Positions 18,071 through 31,516 of a stretch of 64,000 nucleotides of DNA are shown piece by piece. This DNA comes from Martinezella rhizogenes (GTDB taxonomy: Bacteria > Pseudomonadota > Alphaproteobacteria > Rhizobiales > Rhizobiaceae). Every line of letters starts with the position of its first letter. Positions within the stretch are counted from its first letter, which is position 1. The DNA lies in contig NZ_JAPYZZ010000008.1 in assembly GCF_027460065.1 (NCBI RefSeq), positions 157,147 to 221,146 of the forward strand, read 5' to 3'. Position numbers and translations under genes: made by a program. A model generated the notes under the pieces. That model ran no database searches, was not told the DNA's origin, and was given only the letters and a program-made list of their open reading frames with translations.

Positions 18071-18745
18071 ATGCGCCTGCTGCTTGTTGAAGACGAACGC
18101 GAAATGGCGGCTGCGCTGTCCGCCGCGCTCCACCGATTCGATATTATCGTGGATGCGGTCGGCACGCTCGATCTGGCCCGTCACGCCATCATGGACGGTG
18201 TTCACGACCTTGTCGTGCTTGACCGGCAATTGCCCGATGGCGACGGCCTCGACCTCATCGAGGATCTGCGTCTCCTGCCCGTTACCCCACCCGTCATCGT
18301 GCTGACGGCGCAAGGCGCGCTTGCGGACCGGATCAATGGCCTGAACCTCGGCGCGGACGATTATCTGGCCAAGCCCTTCGCCGTTGAGGAGCTGCTTGCC
18401 CGCATCCGCGCCCTGATGCGCCGACCGGCCGGCACCGTGACAATGACGGCGAAACTGGGCGGGCTGGAATTCTGCTTCGAAACCCGCGAAGTGCGCATCA
18501 AGGGCGAGTTTCTTCCACTGACGAGACGGGAACTACTGATCATCGAGGCCCTGTTGCGACGACAGGGCAGAACGGTGCTGCGCTCGATACTCGAGGAAGC
18601 CGTCTATAATTTCGATGATGAAATCCAGTCCAATGCACTCGATTCCCATATCTCCCGCTTACGCCGCAAACTGGCGGCGACGGATGCGGGTGTCGAGGTT
18701 CACGGCATCAGAGGCGTTGGATACCTTATGCGGGCCATCCCATGA
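18071..18745 (+). CDS. OmpR-family response regulator
   Basis: Transcription factor controlled by phosphorylation. The receiver domain (1-120) has the acidic pair in LLVEDE, the phosphoacceptor Asp51 in VVLDRQLPDGDG, and the Lys in LAKPF. The C-terminal winged helix (about 128-222) has LPLTRRELLIIEALL and SHISRLRRKL, typical of OmpR/PhoB/TctD-like regulators. The kinase gene overlaps by 4 bp (ATGA), so the two are co-translated partners. Targets are unknown; no neighbouring transport or resistance gene gives a clue. Confidence 0.92.
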   Translation: MRLLLVEDEREMAAALSAALHRFDIIVDAVGTLDLARHAIMDGVHDLVVLDRQLPDGDGLDLIEDLRLLPVTPPVIVLTAQGALADRINGLNLGADDYLAKPFAVEELLARIRALMRRPAGTVTMTAKLGGLEFCFETREVRIKGEFLPLTRRELLIIEALLRRQGRTVLRSILEEAVYNFDDEIQSNALDSHISRLRRKLAATDAGVEVHGIRGVGYLMRAIP

Positions 18746-20097
18746 AGCCCGCCAAAAAAAAATCACTCAAACGCCGTCTGACCATTCAACTACTGCTGTT
18801 CCAGATCGGCAGCATGGTCATCGTCACAGTCGCATTCTTCGTTTATTTGCTGTCCGATGGCACCGGAAGTGCCCTCCTCAGCTCTGAGGCGGCGCAAATA
18901 ACAGCAAACGCTCTCATTCGCGGGCCAGATGGAAAAATCGTACTCAAGGAGACGCCTGAATACGCAAAATTGCGCAGGGAGACTCCGGATTTCTGGTTCG
19001 TTGCACTGACCGAAAATGACGATATTATCCAGGGTGGGCCGGTGCCAGAAGCTTTCAGCGACATGGGTCAAACGCTGAACGATGTTAGAATCTCCAATAT
19101 ACGCGACGCGGGAATGTCCTATTCTTATTTCGCCGTTTTGTACGTCGCGATCGTACGCCGCGTATCCGGGCCAGCTGGAGAATTTGCGATGATCGGCCAG
19201 GGCGAGCCGTTCAGTATGACCTTTCCTGTCCTCCTCTTCTCCAACATCCTGATCATGCCGTTTCTTATTCTCATGGCGGCCGTGACGATCGTGACCATTC
19301 CCTGGATCATCCGCAAAGAGTTTTTGGCTCTGTCCGCCATTGCCCGTACGGCGGAGACCATCGATATCGACAAACGGGGATATCGATTGCCGGATGGCAA
19401 TATTCCAAGGGAGGTGCAGCCGCTCGTGCATGCCGTCAACGGCGCATTGCAGCGGCTGGACGATGGCTATGAAAGGCACAAGCGTTTCATTCTCGATGCC
19501 GCCCATGAATTGCGAACCCCCGTCGCCATTCTCCAGACCCGCGTTGAAACCCTACTGGAAGGCCCGGCCCGCAGCAGGATATTGGCGGATGCCAGCCGCA
19601 TCGCCGTGCTGGCCGAACAATTGCTCGATCTGCAACGCCTTGGCGGGCAGAAGGCACCGCTTGTTCCGCTTGATATCGTCGTCCTGTGCAGGTCCGTCGT
19701 CGCGGATATGGCACCGCTTGCGATCTCACAAGGATATAATCTGTCCTTCGAGCCGGAAGAAGAACCGATCCTCGCCCTTGCCGATGACGCCTCGCTGCAG
19801 CGCGCTTTGATGAACATCGTGCAGAACGCCATCGAACATGGCGGCAATCGCGGAACCATCACTATAAGGGTGGCCTCAAACCGGGTGATCGAGATAGCCG
19901 ATGAAGGCAACGGTATTCCCGAGGCGGAACGGGAACTCGTCTTCGATGCATTTCACCGGATGAGACCGAAGGATCACGGCACCGGACTTGGGCTCAACCT
20001 CGTGCAGGAGATCGTCCGGTATCACGGCGGCGAGATCAGCATCAGCGATTCCCCCACCGGCGGCGCCTCCTTCCGCATCGCGCTTCCCTATTGCTGA
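18742..20097 (+). CDS. Sensor histidine kinase
   Basis: Membrane kinase of 451 residues partnered with the preceding regulator. Two membrane segments at about residues 17-38 and 158-188 bracket a periplasmic sensor of roughly 120 residues. A HAMP-like linker follows, then the H-box DAAHELRTPVAI with phosphoacceptor His255, and an HATPase domain with N-box IVQNAIEHGG, G1 DEGNGIP and G2 GTGLGLNLV. A run of nine A near the fifth codon (18755-18763) is a possible slippage site at the very start of the gene. The stimulus is unknown. Confidence 0.92.
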   Translation: MKPAKKKSLKRRLTIQLLLFQIGSMVIVTVAFFVYLLSDGTGSALLSSEAAQITANALIRGPDGKIVLKETPEYAKLRRETPDFWFVALTENDDIIQGGPVPEAFSDMGQTLNDVRISNIRDAGMSYSYFAVLYVAIVRRVSGPAGEFAMIGQGEPFSMTFPVLLFSNILIMPFLILMAAVTIVTIPWIIRKEFLALSAIARTAETIDIDKRGYRLPDGNIPREVQPLVHAVNGALQRLDDGYERHKRFILDAAHELRTPVAILQTRVETLLEGPARSRILADASRIAVLAEQLLDLQRLGGQKAPLVPLDIVVLCRSVVADMAPLAISQGYNLSFEPEEEPILALADDASLQRALMNIVQNAIEHGGNRGTITIRVASNRVIEIADEGNGIPEAERELVFDAFHRMRPKDHGTGLGLNLVQEIVRYHGGEISISDSPTGGASFRIALPYC

Positions 20098-20116
20098 GAA
20101 CGCAGCAGTCAAACAA

Positions 20117-20146
20117 AAAGGCCTGTCGCGTCTGCAACAGGCCTTT
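20117..20146 (-). terminator. Rho-independent terminator of gltD
   Basis: A 10 bp stem (AAAGGCCTGT, 20117-20126, with ACAGGCCTTT, 20137-20146) and a 10-base loop. On the minus strand it is followed by TTTGTTTG, so it ends the gltB-gltD transcript; it also lies 19 bp after the convergent kinase gene. Confidence 0.88.
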
Positions 20147-20170
20147 CCGCTTCCTATCGATTCCGCCTGC

Positions 20171-21625
20171 TCAGCGCGGCAGAACGGTGGCGCCCATCAG
20201 CGCCTCATCGATCGCCCGCGCAGCCTGGCGGCCTTCGCGGATCGCCCAGACCACCAGCGATTGACCACGGCGAACGTCGCCCGCCGTCCACAGCTTGTCG
20301 ACCGAGGTTTTGTAGTCCGTTTCGTTGGCGACGACATTGGTAGAGCCGCGGCGATCGGTGTTGAGCGTCAGCTTGCCTTCCATTTCCTTCAGCACGCTAT
20401 CGGTGAAGGGACCGGAGAAGCCGATGGCGATGAAGGCGAGATCGGCCTTGATGATGAATTCAGTACCAGCGATCGGCTTGCGGCGATCATCCACCTGACA
20501 GCATTTCACACCCGTCAACACGCCGTCTTCGCCGACGAATTCAAGCGTCGCCACCTGAAACTCGCGGATGGCGCCTTCGGCCTGCGAGGACGAGGTGCGC
20601 ATCTTGGTTGCCCAGAAGGGCCAGACCGCGAGCTTGTCTTCCTTTTCAGGCGGCATCGGACGGATGTCGAGCTGCGTGACCTTCACCGCACCCTGACGGA
20701 ACGCCGTGCCGACGCAGTCAGATGCGGTATCGCCGCCGCCAACGACGACGACATGCTTGCCGCCGGCGAGGATGGGATCGGCCGGCCAGCCGACGCTGTC
20801 GATGTTTTCGCGACCGACGCGGCGGTTCTGCTGCACGAGGTAAGGCATGGCATCGTAAACGCCATTAAAATCGGCACCACCGATACCGGCCGGGCGCGGG
20901 GTTTCCGAACCGCCGCAATAAAGAACGGCATCGTGGTCGGCGAGAAGCGCCTCGACCGTCACATCCACGCCGACATTGACGCCGCAATGGAAAGTAACGC
21001 CTTCGCCCTTGATCTGCTCGACGCGGCGGTCGATGAAGTTTTTCTCCATCTTGAAGTCCGGAATGCCATAACGCAGCAGGCCCCCAGCCTTCGATTCACG
21101 CTCATAAACGTGAACTTCGTGGCCGGCGCGGCCAAGCTGCTGCGCTGCCGCCATGCCCGAGGGGCCGGAACCGATGATGGCGACCTTCTTGCCGGTATGG
21201 ATCGTTGCCGGCTTCGGCACGATGAAGCCCAGCTCATAGGCCTTGTCGGCGATCGCCTGCTCGACCGTCTTGATGGCGACCGGCGCATCCTCGAGGTTCA
21301 GCGTGCACGCTTCCTCGCAGGGCGCCGGACAGACGCGGCCGGTAAATTCCGGGAAGTTATTGGTGGAATGGAGGTTGCGGATCGCCTCTTCCCAATTGTT
21401 GTTATAGACCAGATCGTTCCAGTCGGGGATCTGGTTGTGCACGGGACAGCCCGTCGGGCCGTGACAATAGGGAATGCCGCAATCCATGCAGCGCGCCGAC
21501 TGCTTCTGCACCTCGGCATCCGACATCGGAATGGTGAATTCGCGGAAATGGCGGATACGATCAGATGCGGGCTGATACTTGCCCACCTGACGGTCAATCT
21601 CCAGAAAACCTGTTACCTTGCCCAC
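20171..21625 (-). CDS. gltD: Glutamate synthase (NADPH) small subunit
   Basis: FAD/NADPH subunit of GOGAT that passes electrons to the large subunit for glutamine plus 2-oxoglutarate to glutamate. The N-terminus has the two cysteine groups (ARCMDCGIPYCHGPTGCP and CPAPCEEAC) for low-potential iron-sulfur clusters, then FAD-binding IIGSGPSGMAAAQQLGRAGH and a second nucleotide site VVVGGGDTASDC. The 484 residues are normal. It starts at GTG 21625 with TGAGGA as ribosome binding site; this site overlaps the stop codon of the small ORF just upstream, which implies translational coupling. Confidence 0.96.
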   Translation of the reverse strand: MGKVTGFLEIDRQVGKYQPASDRIRHFREFTIPMSDAEVQKQSARCMDCGIPYCHGPTGCPVHNQIPDWNDLVYNNNWEEAIRNLHSTNNFPEFTGRVCPAPCEEACTLNLEDAPVAIKTVEQAIADKAYELGFIVPKPATIHTGKKVAIIGSGPSGMAAAQQLGRAGHEVHVYERESKAGGLLRYGIPDFKMEKNFIDRRVEQIKGEGVTFHCGVNVGVDVTVEALLADHDAVLYCGGSETPRPAGIGGADFNGVYDAMPYLVQQNRRVGRENIDSVGWPADPILAGGKHVVVVGGGDTASDCVGTAFRQGAVKVTQLDIRPMPPEKEDKLAVWPFWATKMRTSSSQAEGAIREFQVATLEFVGEDGVLTGVKCCQVDDRRKPIAGTEFIIKADLAFIAIGFSGPFTDSVLKEMEGKLTLNTDRRGSTNVVANETDYKTSVDKLWTAGDVRRGQSLVVWAIREGRQAARAIDEALMGATVLPR

Positions 21626-21640
21626 GTTTATGTCCTCACA

Positions 21641-21799
21641 TCAAAGCGGAGCGCCTGTCGGGCCCCAGTACCAGTAAGCGAAACCCATAGCCGCCCCCAG
21701 CACGATGAACTCAAATCCGGTCTCGCCGCTCGTCCAGGTGACCGCCGTGGGAACGGCGGCCGCTGTTATCAGCGAGACCAGTTGGTGTAGTGTCCTCAC
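21641..21799 (-). CDS. Small membrane protein encoded between gltB and gltD
   Basis: A 52-codon ORF from GTG 21799 to TGA 21641 fills the gltB-gltD gap, starting 8 bp after the gltB stop. The translation starts VRTLHQLVSLITAAAVPTAV, has a polar centre (WTSGETGFE), and a second hydrophobic stretch FIVLGAAMGFAYWYWGP, so it should be a tiny one- or two-span membrane protein. Its stop overlaps the gltD ribosome binding site. The start has no strong ribosome binding site of its own and probably depends on coupling to gltB. Function unknown; I do not recognise a family. The nonamer TGTCCTCAC occurs at both ends of the ORF (21631-21639 and 21791-21799). Confidence 0.65.
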   Translation of the reverse strand: MRTLHQLVSLITAAAVPTAVTWTSGETGFEFIVLGAAMGFAYWYWGPTGAPL

Positions 21800-21807
21800 G
21801 CGGCGGA

Positions 21808-26553
<4,746 letters not shown>

Positions 26554-26924
26554 TTTTGTCCCTCCTGCAAAATTACTTGCACGGTTTCATGCGAAGATCC
26601 GGCTCGATACGGATTTCTGCTTCCCGCAAAATCCGCATTCATGCCGGCTGGATTAAATTTAGGACAGCAAGACTGTCTCAATTCCTGCTAATTTTGGCAG
26701 AAATGGCTGAATTTAGCAAGGGTCCGAATCCAATTAGTGAATGCCCCTGTTTGCAGCGAAGTTTCGATACTGACCTATTGTGCGAAACTTTCTTGTCGAA
26801 ACAGCCGCTGGGACATTGCTTTCATTGCCCGATTTGCCAATCGCAATCTTAGGTCCTAGAACTTTGTCCGTCATAGCTTCACGCAGCCCAACACAGACCC
26901 TCAGCTATCGGAAAGCCATCAGAG
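26554..26924. promoter_or_regulatory. gltB / threonine aldolase divergent promoter region
   Basis: This 371 bp AT-richer region has no convincing ORF. It holds the gltB ribosome binding site and a loose inverted pair TGCTAA (26686-26691) and TTAGCA (26713-26718), about 135 bp upstream of gltB, separated by 21 bp with a partly symmetric centre. A GACAG-N5-CTGTC repeat is near 26663-26677. Either could bind a nitrogen-related regulator, but I cannot assign one. Confidence 0.35.
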
Positions 26925-27977
26925 ATGTTTTTTGCTTCAGACAATTGGGCTGGCGCCCATCCGGCCGTCAATGAACGGCTGTCGCGGGAATCCACGCGTT
27001 TTGCCGCCGCTTACGGCACCAGCGAACTCGATCTCTCCATCGAAAAACGCTTCAACGAAATCTTTGAACGCGAAGTCGCGGTGTTTTTCGTCGCGACAGG
27101 AACGGCGGCAAATTCGCTTTCGCTCGCCAGCATTGCCCGTCCCGGCGGCCTGACTTTCTGCCATTCCGAAGCGCATGTGATCGAAGATGAATGCGGCGCC
27201 CCGGATTTCTTTTCCGGCATGCGCATGGTCGCCGTCGAAGGGCCTGATGGTAAGATGCTGCCGGAAAACCTGATCGAGCGCATTGCGCGTTATCCGCAGG
27301 ATGCCGTGCACCACGGCCGCGCCGCTGCCATCACCATGACGCAGGCGACTGAAGCCGGCACCGTTTATACGCTTGATGAAATCGACGCCATCGCCAAAAT
27401 CGCAAAAGACAACGGCCTGCCACTGCATATGGATGGCGCGCGGTTTGCCAATGCGCTTGCCGCACTCGGCACGACCCCGGCTGAAATGACCTGGAAACGC
27501 GGCGTCGACGTTCTGTCTTTCGGCGGCACGAAAAACGGCTGCTGGTGTGCCGAAGCGATCGTGTTTTTCGATCCTTCGCTTCCCCGGGACTTCTCCTTCC
27601 TGCGCAAGCGCACCGCCCAGCTTTTTTCGAAATCACGTTTCATCGCTGCGCAATTCGAAGCCTACCTGCAGGACGATCTGTGGCTCGGTCTCGCCGGCCA
27701 TGCCAATGCCATGGCCAATCGGCTGCGCGCCGGTTTCGGCTCACTGAACAGCGCCCGTCTGGCATGGCCGACACAAGCCAACGAAGTTTTCGCCATTCTG
27801 CCCAAGGCAGCCGCCGAAGCGGCGACGCAAAAAGGCGCGAAATTCTATGACTGGCTGGAGCCGCGCGACATGCCGGAAAATGTCGGCAAGGACGAAGTGC
27901 TGATCCGCATGGTCACCAGCTTTGCGACGACCGAGGCCGATGTGGACGAATTCCTGTCGATCTGCGCCGCCGTCTGA
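26925..27977 (+). CDS. ltaE: Low-specificity L-threonine aldolase
   Basis: PLP enzyme that splits threonine or allo-threonine to glycine and acetaldehyde. The 350-residue protein has the fold type I features of the beta-eliminating lyase/threonine aldolase family: SDNWAGAHPAV at the start, FVATGTAANSL as phosphate-binding region, HMDGARFANALA with Asp170, and SFGGTKNG with PLP-lysine 203. It is transcribed alone, divergent from gltB and convergent with kdpE. L- versus allo-specificity cannot be judged. Confidence 0.93.
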   Translation: MFFASDNWAGAHPAVNERLSRESTRFAAAYGTSELDLSIEKRFNEIFEREVAVFFVATGTAANSLSLASIARPGGLTFCHSEAHVIEDECGAPDFFSGMRMVAVEGPDGKMLPENLIERIARYPQDAVHHGRAAAITMTQATEAGTVYTLDEIDAIAKIAKDNGLPLHMDGARFANALAALGTTPAEMTWKRGVDVLSFGGTKNGCWCAEAIVFFDPSLPRDFSFLRKRTAQLFSKSRFIAAQFEAYLQDDLWLGLAGHANAMANRLRAGFGSLNSARLAWPTQANEVFAILPKAAAEAATQKGAKFYDWLEPRDMPENVGKDEVLIRMVTSFATTEADVDEFLSICAAV

Positions 27978-27986
27978 CACCGATCA

Positions 27987-28011
27987 GAGGGCGTCGCCTT
28001 GCGGCGCCCTC
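27987..28011. terminator. Hairpin between ltaE and kdpE
   Basis: An 11 bp stem (27987-27997 with 28001-28011, one G-U pair) with a three-base loop CTT overlaps the last bases of kdpE and lies 9 bp after the ltaE stop. It lacks a T-run on either strand, but its position between convergent genes suggests it ends both transcripts. Confidence 0.55.
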
Positions 28012-28699
28012 AAACCTCCTGCAACCGGTAACCGACCCCGGTTTCCGTCAGGATATAACGCGGTTGATCCGGGATTTTTTCGATCTTTTGGCGCAGCTGG
28101 CGCACGTAAACCCGCAGATATTGCACATCGGTCAATTCGTCCCAAGCATGCTCCAGCAAAAAACGGTGTGTCAGTACCTTGCCGGCATGCTGCACCAGAA
28201 CACGCAGAATATCATATTCCTTGGGTGAGAGCTTCACCTCGCGATCCTCCACCTTGACGATGCGCCGGACAAGATCAACCGAGAGGTCACCGGTCTGGAA
28301 GACTGGCTTCTCACCCTGTGTTTGCAGGCGATGGCGCAGGGCCACACGGATGCGGGCGACAAGTTCGTTCATGCCGAAAGGCTTGCTGACATAATCATCC
28401 GCCCCCAGTTCCAGCGCCCTGACAATACCTGCCTCATCCGTGCGGCTGGAGAGGATGATGACCGGCAGCGCCAGACCTTCGCCGCGCCACTTCTCCAGAA
28501 GATCATGTCCGGACAAATCCGGCAGCCCGAGATCGAGCACGACAAGATCCGGCTTGTCTTCCCGGACCAGTTCCATCGCCACCTTCGCATTCATCGCCTC
28601 GCTCACCGCATATCCCTGGGTCGACAGACCCACCCGCAGCAGCTTGCGGATCGGCGGCTCGTCATCGACGATCAGAATACGAACGGCGGAATTGGTCAT
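28010..28699 (-). CDS. kdpE: KdpE response regulator
   Basis: OmpR-family activator of the potassium-uptake kdp operon, phosphorylated by KdpD under potassium limitation or salt stress. The receiver domain has ILIVDDEP, phosphoacceptor Asp56 in VVLDLGLPD, and VSKPF; the winged helix contains LSPKEYDILRVLVQHAG and YVRQLRQKIE. Length 229 is as in E. coli KdpE. It is the last gene of the kdp set, 60 bp after kdpD, so the regulator is encoded in the operon it should control. Confidence 0.95.
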   Translation of the reverse strand: MTNSAVRILIVDDEPPIRKLLRVGLSTQGYAVSEAMNAKVAMELVREDKPDLVVLDLGLPDLSGHDLLEKWRGEGLALPVIILSSRTDEAGIVRALELGADDYVSKPFGMNELVARIRVALRHRLQTQGEKPVFQTGDLSVDLVRRIVKVEDREVKLSPKEYDILRVLVQHAGKVLTHRFLLEHAWDELTDVQYLRVYVRQLRQKIEKIPDQPRYILTETGVGYRLQEV

Positions 28700-28759
28700 T
28701 CCCGATCTCCTTCAGCGGCACGGCGCAATGCGTAATCCTCTCTCGCCGGCAATAGCGCC

Positions 28760-31462
28760 TTAATCATGATCCAGCACCGGCGTATCGACCGCGACGGGCA
28801 AGCCTATGGAAAATTGCGCTCCGCCGCGATCCGATCTGTTTTCCGCCCGGATCGAGCCACCCATAGCCTCGATGAACCCCTTGCAGATGGAGAGACCCAG
28901 CCCCGTTCCCGCCTGCACATGGTCAACCTTGCGGACCCGGTAAAAACTGTCGAAAACCCGCTCAAGATCATCGGGCGGAATGCCCGGCCCCTCATCGGCG
29001 ACCGACAGGAAGATATTTTTTCCCTGCCGCCAGCCGCGTATCGCAATGGTCGTGTGTTCGGGAGCGTATTTGGCCGCATTGTCGATGAGGTTGAACAGCA
29101 CCTGTTCGAAAAGCACGGGATCAACCTTCAGCATCGGCAGGTCGGAGGGGATATCGAGAACGACCTCATGCCGGACAACGATCTTCGCCGCGCGCGACAG
29201 CGCCGTTCCGACCATGTCGCCAAGGAAATGCAGTCCGTAATTCGGCTCCATCGCACCTGATCCAATCCTCGTCATATCGAGAAGATTGGAGATGAAACGG
29301 TTCAGCCGTTCGGATTCCTCGACGATCGTCGACAGCAGTTCGGCACGCGCATCGGGCGGAATGTCATCGGCAAAATCCTTGAGCGTTCCGGCCGAACCCA
29401 AGATCGCTGCAAGCGGGGTTTTGAGGTCGTGGGAAATGGAGGTCAGAAGTGCTGTACGCAGGCGGTCGGTTTCAGCCGCCAGCCTTGCCCGGTCGACATC
29501 CGCGGCGAGCTGGATACGTTCAACCGCCAGCGCGGCCTGGTCGGCCAGCGCATCGAAAAGCCGCTGCTGTTCCGGCGTCAAAAGCGGTCCGCTTCGGTCG
29601 TCATCCAGACCCACCACACCCACCGCACCGCTGCCGGTGCGAAGCGGGAGATAAAGCCTTTTGGCACCCGGCAACGTATCCGCGCCACGACCTGCCGCCT
29701 TGTTATGTTCCCATGCCCATTGCGCGGCGGCGATATCGGCATCCACCAACGTATCGTCAGGCGGATAACCCGCCTTGACGGCAATGGCCCCGTTTTCCGG
29801 CATAAGCAGGACCACCCTCACCTTCAGCATCGACGCCATCTGATATGCAGCTGCCCACAACACATCATCAAGCGTTCCCGTGCCGGCCAGCTTTTTCGAA
29901 AACAGATAGAGATCTTCGGTCGTTCGCGCCCTCGAGCGTGCGGAGGCCGCCTGCCGCTGCACGGCAACCGTAAGATTGGAGGCAACAAGAGCCACGCCGA
30001 AATAAAACAAAAGGGCGACAAGGCTATCAGGAGAACTGACCGTCAGCGTATAACGCGGCTCCAGAAAGAAGAAGTTGAACGCGACCGCACCGAGCAGCGA
30101 GGCATAAAGCGCCGGTCCGAGACCGCCGCGCACGGCGGCAGCCAGAACGGCCATCAGGAAGACGAGCGCGAGATTTTGAACGTCGAGCGTCTGATCGAGC
30201 ACGATGCCAACGATGATCGCCAGACCGACGAAAACGGTGCTGTTGAGATAGGACCGGAAAGACTGGCGGGATCGCGCCGGTGCGAGCTTCACGGCCTGCC
30301 CCGTCTTTTCCTCATTCTTATCGCCGGAAATGACGTGCACGCTTATGTCGCCGGCGTGGTCGATCAGATCATGCGTCAGCGAGCGCTGAAAAATCCGCTG
30401 CCACCAGGATTTTCGCGGGCGGCCGATGATGATGTGGGTGAAATTATTGGCATTGGCGTAAGCGATGATCTCGCGTGTGAGATCGAGTGCCGGCAGGGTT
30501 ACCGTTTCGCCACCCAGCTGCTGGGCAAGCCGCATGGTGCCCGCCAGCCGATCCTTCTCCACCTCAGATAGTTGCTGCGAACGCGGCGTGTCGAGATGCA
30601 GCGCCGTCCACGGCGCACGCAGTCGGTCCGCCTGCCTGCGGGCATAACGCACCAGCCCCGGCCCGTTGCCGCCATGGTCGAGACAGACCAGAACCCGATC
30701 CCCCGCCGCCCACGGGCCGGAAATGGCATGGGACTGCATGTGGTTTAGCAATTGCTCGTCCACCCGCTGCGCCGTGCGGCGCAGTGCGAGTTCGCGCAGC
30801 GCCGTCAGATTGCCCCGGGAGAAATAATTCTCGATGGCGCGCCGGGCGGTACGCGGCAGGTAGACCTTGCCGTCCTGCAGCCGCTTGATCAGATCATCCG
30901 GGGTGATATCGATGATTTCCACATCGTCGGCCCGGTCGATGATGCTGTCCGGCACCGTTTCGCGCACGCGGATGCGGGTGATCTGCGCCACCACATCGTT
31001 CAGGCTTTCGACATGTTGGATATTGAGCGTAGTATAGACATCGATGCCCTGCGCGAGGATTTCCTGAACATCCATGTAGCGCTTGGGATGGCGGCTGCCG
31101 GCGGCATTCGTATGGGCAAGTTCATCGACCAGAACCAGAGCGGGGCGACGGGCGAGAATGGCGTCGATATCCATCTCCTCAAGCACCTGACCGCGATAAT
31201 CAATGCGCTTGCGGGGGATAACATCCAATCCGTCGACCAGCGCCTCGGTTTCCCGGCGGCCATGGGTTTCTACGACGCCGATAAGGGTATCGACACCATC
31301 CGCAAGCTTGGCCCGGCCGGACATCAGCATCTCATAGGTCTTGCCGACGCCGGGTGCGGCCCCCAGAAAAATCTTCAGCCGGCCTCTTGCCTCGCGCTGG
31401 GCATTTTCCAGCAGCGCATCGGGCGACGGTCGGCTCGGCATATTGCTGATATCGTCGGGCAT
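28760..31462 (-). CDS. kdpD: KdpD sensor kinase
   Basis: Membrane histidine kinase sensing potassium status. The N-terminal KdpD domain has Walker A GAAPGVGKT at residues 34-42 and VDELAHTN. A universal-stress-protein-like domain lies at about 250-375. Four closely spaced membrane segments at about 400-500 (DUF4118) precede a GAF-like region, then the H-box SISHDLKTPLAA with phosphoacceptor His678, and the ATPase boxes (NLIDNAAKYAP, VADEGPGIP, GTGLGLSICKGF). All parts of a full-length KdpD are present in 900 residues. A strong hairpin separates it from kdpC. Confidence 0.96.
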   Translation of the reverse strand: MPDDISNMPSRPSPDALLENAQREARGRLKIFLGAAPGVGKTYEMLMSGRAKLADGVDTLIGVVETHGRRETEALVDGLDVIPRKRIDYRGQVLEEMDIDAILARRPALVLVDELAHTNAAGSRHPKRYMDVQEILAQGIDVYTTLNIQHVESLNDVVAQITRIRVRETVPDSIIDRADDVEIIDITPDDLIKRLQDGKVYLPRTARRAIENYFSRGNLTALRELALRRTAQRVDEQLLNHMQSHAISGPWAAGDRVLVCLDHGGNGPGLVRYARRQADRLRAPWTALHLDTPRSQQLSEVEKDRLAGTMRLAQQLGGETVTLPALDLTREIIAYANANNFTHIIIGRPRKSWWQRIFQRSLTHDLIDHAGDISVHVISGDKNEEKTGQAVKLAPARSRQSFRSYLNSTVFVGLAIIVGIVLDQTLDVQNLALVFLMAVLAAAVRGGLGPALYASLLGAVAFNFFFLEPRYTLTVSSPDSLVALLFYFGVALVASNLTVAVQRQAASARSRARTTEDLYLFSKKLAGTGTLDDVLWAAAYQMASMLKVRVVLLMPENGAIAVKAGYPPDDTLVDADIAAAQWAWEHNKAAGRGADTLPGAKRLYLPLRTGSGAVGVVGLDDDRSGPLLTPEQQRLFDALADQAALAVERIQLAADVDRARLAAETDRLRTALLTSISHDLKTPLAAILGSAGTLKDFADDIPPDARAELLSTIVEESERLNRFISNLLDMTRIGSGAMEPNYGLHFLGDMVGTALSRAAKIVVRHEVVLDIPSDLPMLKVDPVLFEQVLFNLIDNAAKYAPEHTTIAIRGWRQGKNIFLSVADEGPGIPPDDLERVFDSFYRVRKVDHVQAGTGLGLSICKGFIEAMGGSIRAENRSDRGGAQFSIGLPVAVDTPVLDHD

Positions 31463-31480
31463 TTAACCACCAGTGGTCGA

Positions 31481-31508
31481 GGCTATGGCTTCCGGAGAAG
31501 CCATAGCC
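31481..31508 (-). other. Strong hairpin between kdpC and kdpD
   Basis: A perfect 12 bp stem (GGCTATGGCTTC, 31481-31492, with GAAGCCATAGCC, 31497-31508) closed by a four-base loop occupies half of the 54 bp gap between kdpC and kdpD. There is no T-run, so it more likely sets relative mRNA levels or protects an RNA end than stops transcription fully. Confidence 0.7.
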
Positions 31509-31516
31509 ATTTCAGT

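Noticed and set aside
19988..21790. 600-codon plus-strand ORF over gltD and the kinase end
   Set aside because: Antisense shadow of gltD; the start is inside the kinase gene in another frame and no family is seen.
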